From Myrica gale (Eukaryota; Streptophyta; Magnoliopsida; Fagales; Myricaceae): DNA of 64,000 bases. The number at the start of each line of letters is the position of its first letter. Position 1 is the stretch's first letter. Of this stretch, positions 55,745 to 64,000 are shown piece after piece. Both the position numbers and the translations under genes were made by a program. The DNA is taken from NCBI GenBank assembly GCA_963930655.1, contig OZ005621.1, forward strand, positions 6,497,001 through 6,561,000, written 5' to 3'. The notes below the pieces were generated by a model. The model worked only from the letters and a program-made list of their open reading frames with translations. It made no database searches and was not told where the DNA came from.

Positions 55745-57245
55745 TAGACCCTAGAATATACCTAGAGGGGGGGTGAATAGGTATTTAAAAACTAATACAC
55801 CTGCACTATTAAAACCTATTCAAACAATATGATATAAGCACTTAACAGCAACCTCAAACAATCAAATTAAGAATGATTCAATCTTGACCAAATAGCTTTT
55901 AGAGAAACAATTACAGCAGCAATCACTACTCAATATATCAAAGACTCAAAACAGAAAAATCAAGATTGACATGTAACTTTGACAATTATCAATTAACAAT
56001 AATGAGATATAGTCAGCAACAATATGATCAACTTAATTATGATTTTTCAGCAATGTAAAAACTGCACTTCAAGAAATAATATCATAACAACAGCCTATAC
56101 AAATTTCAGCAAGCAACACTTAACGTATAAAAGATTTCTTGAACCTATTTCACACAAGAAATATTCTCAGATTCAACAATACAAATTCAAACTCTTAAGC
56201 AACAATATTCAACACTTCTAAGACTAATAACCAACAAAGATTCGGACAGAATTCAATAGTCACTAAGTTGACAATTTCAAGTTACCAATATCTTTCAGAT
56301 CTGCAAAATAATCAACAAGAAATAGTTAGTTGCAAAAATATCAAGAAAGAAGAGAATAGAATCAACACAGAAATGTTTGGTAACGAAGTGAAAAATTTCT
56401 CAAGAAGAACGTCTTCTGAGAAATAAAAAACACTCCGGGTGTTTCCACCAAGTCTTTCCACTAGAACGTCCGAATTTTACAATGGTGATCTTAACCAAAA
56501 ACCTTTTGGCCTCAAGACCCCTTTTCCTATGTAAAATCACCCAAATCCACCGAATTGGGTTGGTGCCCAGCACCCACTCGAAGACCAGCAACTCTGGTGC
56601 TCGTTCTACAGCAGATCCCACGAACTCGTGGGCTTGAAGCTCCTCTGAAACTTTCAGCTACAACTTTTCTTGAGAATCCACTCAAGAACCTCAACTCTTG
56701 GTGATGTGAATCTTCAATAGCAACGAACTAAGAACTTCCAGCCTTCAGTCGACGACAAGGCTCACTGATCTTCCACCAGAGGGAAGATTACTCACTCTCA
56801 CAATCAGATCTGGTTAGAACAGAAATTTTGCACAAGAGAGAATTGGGGGAAATCGAGTACAGAGAGATTTCTTGAAGTTTCGAGAGAATAGACGATGAGT
56901 AAGTACGTCCAAAGCATTTGGGAAAGTGGTATATGACTTTAGTGAGGGCAAATAAGTCAAAACGAAAAAGTTATGATGACTGGGCAATTTTCTAGAAGGT
57001 TATTACGTTATCTGCAATTTTCTCGCTAAGCTGACCCAAGGCTAACCCAGCTGACTGAAAATCTGTCTAACAGCTCCGTAACCAACTTCCAACCATTCTA
57101 GATGCACCCAGCACCTTCCAGAAACTTTCTCCTTAGCTCCACATCATTCCAGACTTAATCAAGTTGCATTTACACATCTACAAATGGAAAATTACATTTA
57201 ACAAAGGATTGTTTTGATCATGGAAAATTATGCCAACATTACAAA
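55745..57245 (-). repeat. Probable solo LTR (Copia type), inverted relative to 53.3-54.4 kb
   Basis: Begins with CTAGAGGGGGGGTGAATAGG, the complement of the end block at 54358. On the minus strand it contains blocks shared with 53.3-54.4 kb. No coding frame of interest. The right limit is uncertain. Confidence 0.5.
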
Positions 57246-58466
57246 CACTTTCACATTTCTACCTGGTAATTACCCCAAAAAAAAAGTTCTTAAACTTCCC
57301 TATAGTTAGCTAGATAATTAATTCGGATTGACACCTACCATGAAATATCTATATGTTAACCGTATAATATGTTTTAGACTCTGTGATATTGGGGGGTCTG
57401 AAATATATACAAGTTGGCAAGCCGATCAAACGGAGAGCAGTAACTTAATGTCTATGCAGTACGTATATGGCAGATCTTAGCTCATGATGAGTACTTTCTT
57501 CTTTTGTATCTAAAAGAGAGAGAAACTGCATGCATGCGAGGCTGCGTACCAGAAAGAGTACGTTAATGATTTTAGTTCCATGTTTTGGCACATTAATCAT
57601 ACATAATATACTTAGTTCATGATATCTTGATTTGTGTGTATATATAATATCGTTAAAAGGATCTGGTACTGGAAGTTCCGGCATCAAAGACCTAGTTATT
57701 TACGTTAAGAAAAAAAATCTAATAGAATAGACAAGAATATATGGCCAAGTTCACACATAATGGGTATATGAAATCTTAAAATTCAGCAGTAGTTAGCCTC
57801 CTATAATTCTTGCACCTTCTAATGTGTCCATAGGACACTGAATCATTTGATAACTTGTACATTAAAATGGGAGCTACTATCAGATCATGATACGTTTCGA
57901 ATTTTTAAGGAAATTAATTACGATCTCTTTTATTTGTTTATGTAGCTTCACAAAAATGCCGATAAGGGCCATGTAAAGGTCCCCTACGTTTTATGGACAC
58001 ATCAACAACTTCTTCTTAAGATTGCTTTCGATTCATATGAAAGCCTCATTGAGTCGGCTCGTTTTGTAATATTATTGTATCTCCATCACTCCCTATACGT
58101 ACTGCATTAAATGATTCAACTGATCCTCAGCTATAGTCACTAGGCCAACGAGACAGATCGATTATATAAGACATGTATATATATAAAAGCATACACGTAA
58201 CCATGCAACTGCATGGATATTTTATTTCATATCTATATTTCACAGCATAGTTTATGTGCGTAGAGGCCGAAGCCCGTCGCACGCAAATCTCAAAGGATAT
58301 ATATATAATCTGTAGACAGATGATTTATCTAGGTGAAACTGAACATGCGCCCTTCGTAAGCTTTGGCTATTAACATGTTCCACTTTATTTCAAGCCAATA
58401 TGATATGTTTAGTATATTACATCAAAAGCTCCATTAGCTTACCTTTTTGGAACCACCCCTTCTGGG
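57246..58466. other. 3' flank of gene H
   Basis: 57840-58450 is the best-preserved 3' flank of the array and matches the flanks of C, E and F. The leftward 80-codon frame at 57445-57687 has no recognised content. No gene. Confidence 0.6.
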
Positions 58467-58841
58467 TCAGGGCCGCCTGCAGTTCGGCCTACCTGCTATG
58501 AATTCATTATAATTCGCACAAATGGGGTCGCGGTGAGTTGTACCCGTCGAATCAGGAGTATTTCCATGATTATAGGATGGGTTCCAATCCTCGTCATTAC
58601 TATTATCATTGTTGCTGGCTGTCTTAGTTTCTGCTACGGCATCAACCTGGTTGGTCGTTTGATCTCTTGTGTCACTAGCACCAGCAACGCTGACCTTTCC
58701 AGTAAACTTATTCGCTTCAGCAAGGAGCCGACGGTTCGCCTTTGGCACATGCTCCTTCTCCACCGTGAGTCTTTCTGCGTTGGCTTGCAGAGAAGCTAAG
58801 ATCAAGAAGAATGTAGCAAAGAGTAAAAGTAAGGTCTTCAT
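58467..58841 (-). CDS. Array gene H: small secreted protein, two-Cys C-terminus
   Basis: 124 aa; unrecognised family. Signal peptide 1-22 identical to C (cleavage ANA/ER), VPKANRRLL (32-40), an Asn/Asp/Thr-rich middle, acidic NDEDWNPSY (82-90), NTPDSTGTTHRDP (94-106), Cys108 and Cys121 (C-x12-C). The start is ATG 58841. A longer in-frame reading from 58910 is wrong because it crosses the leader acceptor TTTTGCAG/ATAGA (58856). It has the cleanest promoter and flanks in the array and, with C, probably reflects the ancestral form. The role is unknown; export and a mature C-terminal peptide are inferences. Confidence 0.86.
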   Translation of the reverse strand: MKTLLLLFATFFLILASLQANAERLTVEKEHVPKANRRLLAEANKFTGKVSVAGASDTRDQTTNQVDAVAETKTASNNDNSNDEDWNPSYNHGNTPDSTGTTHRDPICANYNEFIAGRPNCRRP

Positions 58842-58855
58842 CGTGCTCAATCTAT

Positions 58856-59195
58856 CTGCAAAACGCCGAAAGGAGGAGGCCCGATTAAATATCATAGTCT
58901 GCAAACCCAAATGACAAACTCAATGAGCACTACTCGCCTACGTAATACCAACCTTTTTCTGCTTGAAAGAGTTTTGGAGCAATGACGGAGTGGATGCAGA
59001 AGTGCCACTATATATATATATAAATATATAGGCGATTTTCTTCGTGTGTTGAGGTGCGTGATCAGGCGTGACAGAACAAATATCAAAGCACTGAAAGGGA
59101 GAGGTGCAATGGGTGGTCACAACTGTGACACCATTTTGGAGGCGCTGTGGCCACCAAAGAAGTAATTATGATTAAGAAAATAATTAAGCAATTCG
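58856..59195 (-). promoter_or_regulatory. Gene H promoter and leader intron
   Basis: The minus-strand TATA region is the TA repeat at 59008-59031 (context CGCCTATATATTTATATATA). Leader exon ends AGCAGAAAAAG/GTTGG (donor 58952), 97-nt intron to TTTTGCAG (58856). Distal module GGTGGCCACAGCGCC and GTGTCACAGTTGTGACCACCC at about 59110-59160. Confidence 0.65.
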
Positions 59196-59553
59196 TTCTT
59201 AAAATTCAATGTGATGTGTAAGTAATTTGGGTGATCCATTGAGGATAAAGTGCGTAAATTTGTCTCATGCCATAATTACAAACACATGATATTCTTTCTC
59301 CCTAAATAAAATATGGTGATGATCACTAATTGACCACCGCGGGTAAGCCAAAAGGGTTTATGGTCATATAGAACATCATGCCATTTTTGTTGTGAAAAAT
59401 AATAAACAGTTTCTTTTATTCGATATTTTTTGTGTCCAGTAAATTGTGTTGAAAGATTGATGTTTGTGTAAAATTGCATCCAAACAATTGTATGGGGCAG
59501 CTAGAATTGGTTGCCCTTTGATCTGTACATTTACTTACTAATACGTACACTTG
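59196..59553. other. Gene H distal upstream flank
   Basis: Shares GATCCATTGAGGATAAAGTGCGTAA and GCCATAATTACAAACACATGA with other members up to about 59300. No gene after that. Confidence 0.5.
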
Positions 59554-59775
59554 CAGCGGAGCTAAGAATGAATTTGAAAGGGAACAAACTCCATATAAGG
59601 AAAAATAACAAAAAAAATACTTACTACGTAATGCAAAAAGTGTTTCAAAGTTAAAATATAAAAAATTAAGAACTAAAAATATTAAAAATATTGAAATACA
59701 CGTACCACATTATTTGCTGAGACTGAGAAGTGACAATTGGATCCTATGAGTCTATATCTAAGATGAAAAACAGAT
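59554..59775. mobile_element. hAT fragment related to 24153-26271
   Basis: Begins CAGCGGAGCTAAGAATG. It then follows the left end of the coding hAT (AAAATATTAAAAATATTGAA.TACACGTACC..A, GACTGAGA.GTGACAATTGGATC). The right end was not found. Confidence 0.55.
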
Positions 59776-59922
59776 AAATCTACACTTCCATATGCCATTT
59801 TCCTAGCTTTGGTAACTTAACTCATTCATTCTTTCCACAATCCAAACTTGTCTGACATAAAAAAACAAAACAGTTTTTGTTAAGTTTTGCTCGAGTTTGT
59901 AGCTGATACTCATAAAATAAGT

Positions 59923-60080
59923 TAGGGCTGCACAACCGGAATGCGGTCCGGTTTTTCGGACCGCATTGTGGTCCTTAAATAATATAGGACCGGACCGGAC
60001 CACTTATAAGTGGTCCGGTCCGGTCCGGTTTCACTAAATGCGGTCCGGTCCGGTCTGCGGTCCGATTATGTTCACCCCTA
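59923..60080. mobile_element. 158-bp hAT MITE made of GGTCCGG repeats
   Basis: Ends TAGGGCTGCAC and, inward, TAGGGGTGAAC. Perfect 8-bp duplication AAATAAGT (59915-59922, 60081-60088). The interior is a strong palindrome around ACTTATAAGT flanked by CCGGACCGGACC and GGTCCGGTCCGG. Ac-like hAT ends. Non-coding. Confidence 0.88.
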
Positions 60081-60088
60081 AAATAAGT

Positions 60089-61141
60089 TACTTTCTTGTC
60101 CATTGTAATAATCAATTATGGTGGTGCCTCCAGTTGCTTTGTGCTAAATGATTATTTTTCAGGCATCTGATTTTGGTTGTGAATTTTTTTGCTCTGTGCT
60201 ACTTCAATTACTCAGTTACTATTTGGAAATTTCTTGATCATTACACTGGTCTCTAATTCACAGTTGCCTAATTGGCTCAATTATTGCAGACTTCATCACA
60301 ATCAATTTCAATTTTCACATAACTCAATTCAAATTTCAATTAAAAAGTCCTAAATCTCAATTACAAATTACAATCATAATCACAAATCACAGATTTACAA
60401 TCACAATTGCTCAATGATCAAAATTCAAACAACAAATTCGTCACAGTCAATTCAAAAATCACAATTAAAATATTCATCACAGATTCATCATTCATTGAGG
60501 CTGAGTTGAGAGAGAGGATGAGGAGAGAGGGATACCTGGAGGCTGGACGAGCACGGAGCATCAAAGGAAGCGACAATCAACGGTGGGATGTCAGGTGCCG
60601 CTCAGCGGTGGCTGGTAGGCACTGGCGCACTGGGCGTTGAGACTTCAGAGAGAGAGAGAGACCGACGTGGATGATCTAAGAGGAGAGGGAGTGAGAGGAG
60701 AAGGGAGAATCGACAGTCCGACGTGGAGGAGCTCAGAAGAGAGGGAGGAGCTGAGAGAAAGAGGTGGAGAGGGGGGGTCCTGTGAGAGGAAAGGGCTGAG
60801 GGGAGAGTTAAAATATTTTTTTTTAAGTAGAGGGTGAAACGTCGACGTTGCACCCTCTATTATATTTTTAAAAATAAAAAATAAAAAGGGGCTGGGTTGC
60901 TTGGGGCTAGGGAACGGGCTAAGGAATCTTGGTAGGCAAGAGGGCGGGCTGAGTTTTGGGTGGGCCAAGGGGTCGGGCCTGGTAAAATGCATAAAAAAAA
61001 TTAGGTGTAAAAAAATTGGGGGGCCTACCGGTGCCACGTCCTCGTTCCTCCAATGCGTACAGTACACTTACCCCTTACCCAAAAAAAATGGCTTCTTTTA
61101 CTTACCTCCAAAAAAAAACCTTCTAAAATCTACCTAACTAA
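60089..61141. other. Intergenic, low-complexity, no gene recognised
   Basis: 60260-60490 is (A)CAATT-rich. 60490-60800 is a GA-rich stretch with frames on both strands that are compositional (GERE or Ser/Leu/Pro rich). 60890-61080 is G-rich and ends in A-rich LINE-like tails. None is a credible gene. Confidence 0.5.
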
Positions 61142-61684
61142 TGTTGGAAGAGGAGTTTACAACACAAATGGAGTATGACTTTAAGGTAGAGCAAATTTAT
61201 GGAAGAGGTAATGGGGAGGGATATGGAAGAACACGCTTTTCTCAAACTTCACATTTTGGCTTGTATTGACTTAACTTGACTTGACTTGAACTTTTTCAAA
61301 ATGGTGGGGCTACATCCTTTTATATAGGCTTACACATTTAATTTTAGCCACACATTTCATCTAAAATATCTAGATATCTCTATGACACTTTCTAGATATT
61401 TTTCTAGCACTTTCTAGACAAAGCATTTCTACTCATCTCTAAGATATTTTATAGAACTTTCTAGAGAGTTATTGACCCCTCCTACTCTAGAGATTTATAG
61501 AACTCTCTAGAGGAGTGATTGCTCTCCCTTTATCTAGAGCTCTATAGAACTTTCTAGAAAATATTATTTCTCTTCCTTTCCTCTAGGGATTTGTGGAACT
61601 CTCTAGAAGATCTTCATGCTCTATATTGGGCCAAGACTGTGTTTGGAGCACATCTTGGGCCCAAATCAAGTTTAACTTTCAACA
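61142..61684 (-). repeat. 3' LTR of Copia 3
   Basis: 543 bp, bounded by TGTTGGAAGAGG and TTTCAACA (TG..CA, TGTTG/CAACA inverted ends). The purine run AAGTTTAAGGGGGGA on the element strand abuts it at 61685-61699. It contains several copies of TCTAGAGA/TTTCTAGA-type motifs. Confidence 0.85.
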
Positions 61685-61788
61685 TCCCCCCTTAAACTTG
61701 ATTTTGCTACTCCAAGGCAAGTTCTTAGATTGGAGAACACGTCATACTTGAGTGGCTTTGTGAAGATGTCTACAATCTGCTCCTGTGA

Positions 61789-62085
61789 CTAAGCATACTT
61801 AAATTGCACCTCCTTCTTTTCAATGCATTCTCTGATGAAATGATATCTTGTATCAATGTACTTGCTTCTGTCGTGAAATACTGGATTCTTTGATAGAGCA
61901 AGTGTTGACTTGTTATCAACATAGATCTCTGTTGGTTCAAATTCTCGAGCCATTATCTTCTCTACGTAGTCAATGCTAGGACGTTGATTGTAACCTTTGT
62001 GCTTTGTATCTTCCAACTTCTCCTCTAGCATTCTTTTTCGCTTTGTACACCCATTTGACTCCGATTACTATTGTGTTGTAAGCTC
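61789..62085 (-). pseudogene. Copia 3 RNase H fused to the start of RT by deletion
   Basis: The frame runs from RT-start residues (KNAxGEV-like, GYNQRPSIDY) directly into RNase H (EPTEIYVDNKSTLALSKNPV, then RSKYIDTRYHFIREC). The RT core with YVDD is missing, so the junction near 61968 is an internal deletion. A stop follows QFKYA (61789), where the family normally continues to DIFTKPL. Not functional. Confidence 0.8.
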
Positions 62086-62615
62086 TCACGTATCATTCTT
62101 CTCAATTGCCTTGATTTCTTCATTCATGGCTTTTCTCCATCTTTTACTTCGAACTACTTCGTCGAACCCTATTGGTTCGCAACCAGCAAAAAGACAAAAA
62201 AGAGTGAGGTCATTTTGATTTTCTGTTACCTCGTAGATTTCTTGCAAGCTCCTCACTTTTGGCATTCTTTCTCTTGAGCTTTCTCCGAGAGAAGATGACG
62301 GTGATGAATCTCCTTGAGAAGATGATGCAGGAGATGAAGGTGGGCTAATGGGCTCTTGTTGCTCTCCATGCTCTTCTGCTTCTTCTTCGAATAAAGGGAA
62401 GAAATCACAGTCTTCCGCTTGGAGGCCCCAATTCCATGCTCCTTCTTCATCGAACTCGACATCTTTGCTTGAGATGATCTTCCCATTGCTAGGATTATAT
62501 AGCTTATAACCTTTGGAGCGATGATCATACACGATGAAGACATGTTTTTCACTTCTATCATCCAACTTATATCTCTTTTGATCTGGAACATGAGCATATG
62601 CAATGCCCCAAACAC
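62086..62615 (-). pseudogene. Copia 3 integrase C-terminal region and linker to RT
   Basis: VFIVYDHRSKGYKLYNPSNG is the GKGYR/K-type block after Copia integrase. A Ser/Pro/Glu linker and RSKRWRKAMNEEIKAIEKND, the start of RT, follow. It ends at TGA where Trp is expected (KNDT-W-ELTT). A frame change near 62565-62615 separates it from the integrase core. Confidence 0.8.
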
Positions 62616-63292
62616 TCTAAATGGGAGATATTTGGCTTTCTCTCAGTCCATGTTTCTTGCAGTCTCTTATTCCACACACTTCTAGTAGGACACCGATTAG
62701 CTAGATATACTGCACAATCAACAGCTTCAGCCCATAATTCCTTGGGCATATTCTTGCTTTTCAACATGATGCGGACCATATTAAGAATGTATATATTTTT
62801 TCTTTCAGCAACATCATTTTGTTGTGGTGAGTATGGTACCGTCAATGGACGACAGATCGCATTTTCTTCACAATATTTTTCAAATTCTTTCGAGATAAAT
62901 TCTCCACCTCTATCAGATCTCATGACTTTTATGCTATAGCCACTTTCTTTTTCAACAAGGGCCTTACATTTCATAAAAGCCCCAAACACATCTGATTTTT
63001 GTTTCATAAAATAAACCCAAGTCTTTCTACTAAAGTCATGAATGCAAAGAACAAAATAATTGTTCTTACCAAGAGAGCTTGGGTTGATTGGCCCACACAC
63101 ATCAGTATGGATAAGCTGCAACGACTCTTTAGCTCTTGTAACTGCTTCCTTTGGAAAAAAATTTCGAGAATGCTTTCCAAGTAAGCATCCTTCACATAAT
63201 TGATCCTCATGATTGATTTTGGGCAATCCTTTCACCATTTTCTTCTTGCTCAATAATTTTAAACCACCAAAATTAGGATGCCCAAATCTCAA
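62567..63292 (-). pseudogene. Copia 3 integrase core
   Basis: GAG-pre-integrase remnant RFGHPNFGGLKLL with CEGCLLGKHSRNFF, then catalytic blocks HTDVCGPI, MRSDRGGEF and PYSPQQNDVAERKN (D-D-E). All three acidic residues are present. The Gly expected after QQN is Asp. The frame breaks after CPTRSV, and upstream joining to protease needs another shift near 63292-63360. Confidence 0.88.
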
Positions 63293-63358
63293 GTGTCAAA
63301 GTCAAGATAAATCTTTAAAACATGCATTTAGGCATTTAGCAACATCATTATGAATGTT

Positions 63359-63649
63359 TCATGCAAACATTATGTTGCTTGTCATTGACACTTTGGCAAT
63401 CAAATTGTTCATTTGATCTCTTACTGAAAGATTATGATCTTTTATTTGAATATCATAACTTTTTTCTAAGAGTTGGCCCAAACTCAAAATGTTGGTCTTC
63501 ATATTGGGCACATAATAAACATTCGAAATAAATTCATAATTTTCATTCTTAGAGAGGATCAAGATTTTACCTTTTCCTTTCATGGGAACTTTTGATTCAT
63601 CTCCAAAAGTAATATTTCCTTTCACCGACTCATCTAGCTCCACAAACAT
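63359..63649 (-). pseudogene. Copia 3 protease C-terminal part
   Basis: NITFGDESKVPMKGKGKILI, then NVYYVPNMKTNILSLGQLLE and the YDIQIKDHNLSVRD block. This is the standard sequence after the Copia protease active site. The DSGA motif itself falls in the broken frame above 63649. Confidence 0.8.
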
Positions 63650-64000
63650 ATTTCACTTCCCGCACATATGGTTGCTCGCTCCAATATCCAAGTACCATGT
63701 GTTCTTCTCTCCACTTTCTTCTCTTTTTATATGCCAACAATAAAGTTGGTTGCTCCTCATTTTCTCTACTAGCATAATTAGATCTCTCCTCTACATTGTT
63801 AATATTACTCTGGGCAAGCTTTTGACAATTAAAACATTTAACTTGAGATTTATCATACCTTTGTCTTCCATTTTGCCCTGAATTGTTTCTTTTTTCCCGA
63901 CCTCTCGGAGAATACAAACTTTGGCTATATTCTTCCTTCTTGAATTCACCTCTTCCGCGACCTTGGCCACGTCTTCTTCCTCTTTGGCTTTTTTCATTGC
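63630..64000 (-). pseudogene. Copia 3 gag C-terminus with zinc knuckle, partial
   Basis: Two overlapping leftward frames (63917-63630 and 63997-63791). An Arg/Gly-rich stretch is followed by the first half of a CCHC knuckle (KCFNCQKLA); the His and last Cys are not in register. AYKRRKWREEHMVLGYWSEQP resembles the lead into protease (W-x-LDSGAS). Truncated by the window end. Confidence 0.65.

Larger units (their letters stand above)
61142..64000 (-). mobile_element. Decayed Copia element 3, running off the window
   Basis: One LTR (61142-61684), polypurine tract and leftward gag-pol remnants: RNase H, integrase, protease and the gag zinc-finger end. Most of the reverse transcriptase is deleted, and several stops and frameshifts break the rest. 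Of a different lineage from Copia 1 and 2: the LTR is 543 bp with TG..CA ends, and the integrase is only distantly similar. The 5' end lies beyond base 64000. Confidence 0.9.

Noticed and set aside
58842..58910. Longer N-terminus for gene H (and the same for F, 50020-50079)
   Set aside because: The extra codons cross the leader intron acceptor TTTTGCAG and place polar residues before the signal peptide. A, B and C support the MKTL/MRTL start.
60407..61067. Open frames in the GA-rich stretch, both strands
   Set aside because: They are compositional (Glu/Arg on one strand, Ser/Leu/Pro on the other) with no domain.
1..64000. CRISPR arrays, rRNA, bacterial operon features
   Set aside because: None expected in plant nuclear DNA and no direct-repeat/spacer pattern or rRNA core sequence was seen. 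tRNA genes were not recognised by eye; a covariance-model scan would be needed to exclude them.

Overview
The window is nuclear DNA of a flowering plant. Split genes with GT-AG introns, Ty1-copia, LINE, hAT and Mutator-like (MULE) elements, and AT-rich intergenic DNA all point that way. A captured TIR-NBS-LRR C-terminal (C-JID) fragment suggests a eudicot, because TNL genes are essentially absent from monocots. The species cannot be named from the sequence.

Layout. The left edge (1-300) looks like the promoter of a leftward gene lying outside the window: TATA box, telo-box and GGGCT site II motifs. A non-autonomous hAT element (544-2115) and a Pack-MULE carrying a TNL fragment (2313-3854) follow. 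The only clear housekeeping genes come next: an intronless EF-hand calcium sensor (6614-7099, +) and the GINS subunit SLD5 (8165-11260, -). SLD5 could be assembled into six exons encoding 222 aa, with a GC-AG last intron. An hAT MITE (12025-12443) and a LINE with its endonuclease/RT deleted (14233-16961) close this part.

From 19 to 59 kb the region is a leftward tandem array of one small secreted-protein family that I cannot assign to a known family. Five members look intact: A 19167, B 22431, C 35348, F 49645, H 58467. Three are pseudogenes (D 36932, E 47190, G 51890) and one is a 5' stub (38.1 kb). Intact members are 123-141 aa: signal peptide, a P-x-x-x-x-RRLL motif, a low-complexity Thr/Asn/Asp/Lys middle, an NPxY-type box and a C-terminal C-x(11-12)-C pair. 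They share a TATA-box promoter and an intron in the 5' leader. The C-D and F-G pairs show that a two-gene unit was duplicated. The family has two branches: B, C, E, F, H carry a TPxSxxxxxH box, and A, D, G do not.

Mobile DNA has broken the array repeatedly. A pair of near-identical Copia elements (29691-34572 and 42328-47189), a coding hAT (24153-26271), two further Pack-MULEs (26842-29102 with callose synthase and glycosyltransferase pieces; 41058-42233 with a PPR piece) and MULE MITEs all sit in it. Copy E was hit by both a Pack-MULE and a Copia element. The right end (61142-64000) is a decayed third Copia element lacking most of its reverse transcriptase, running off the window.
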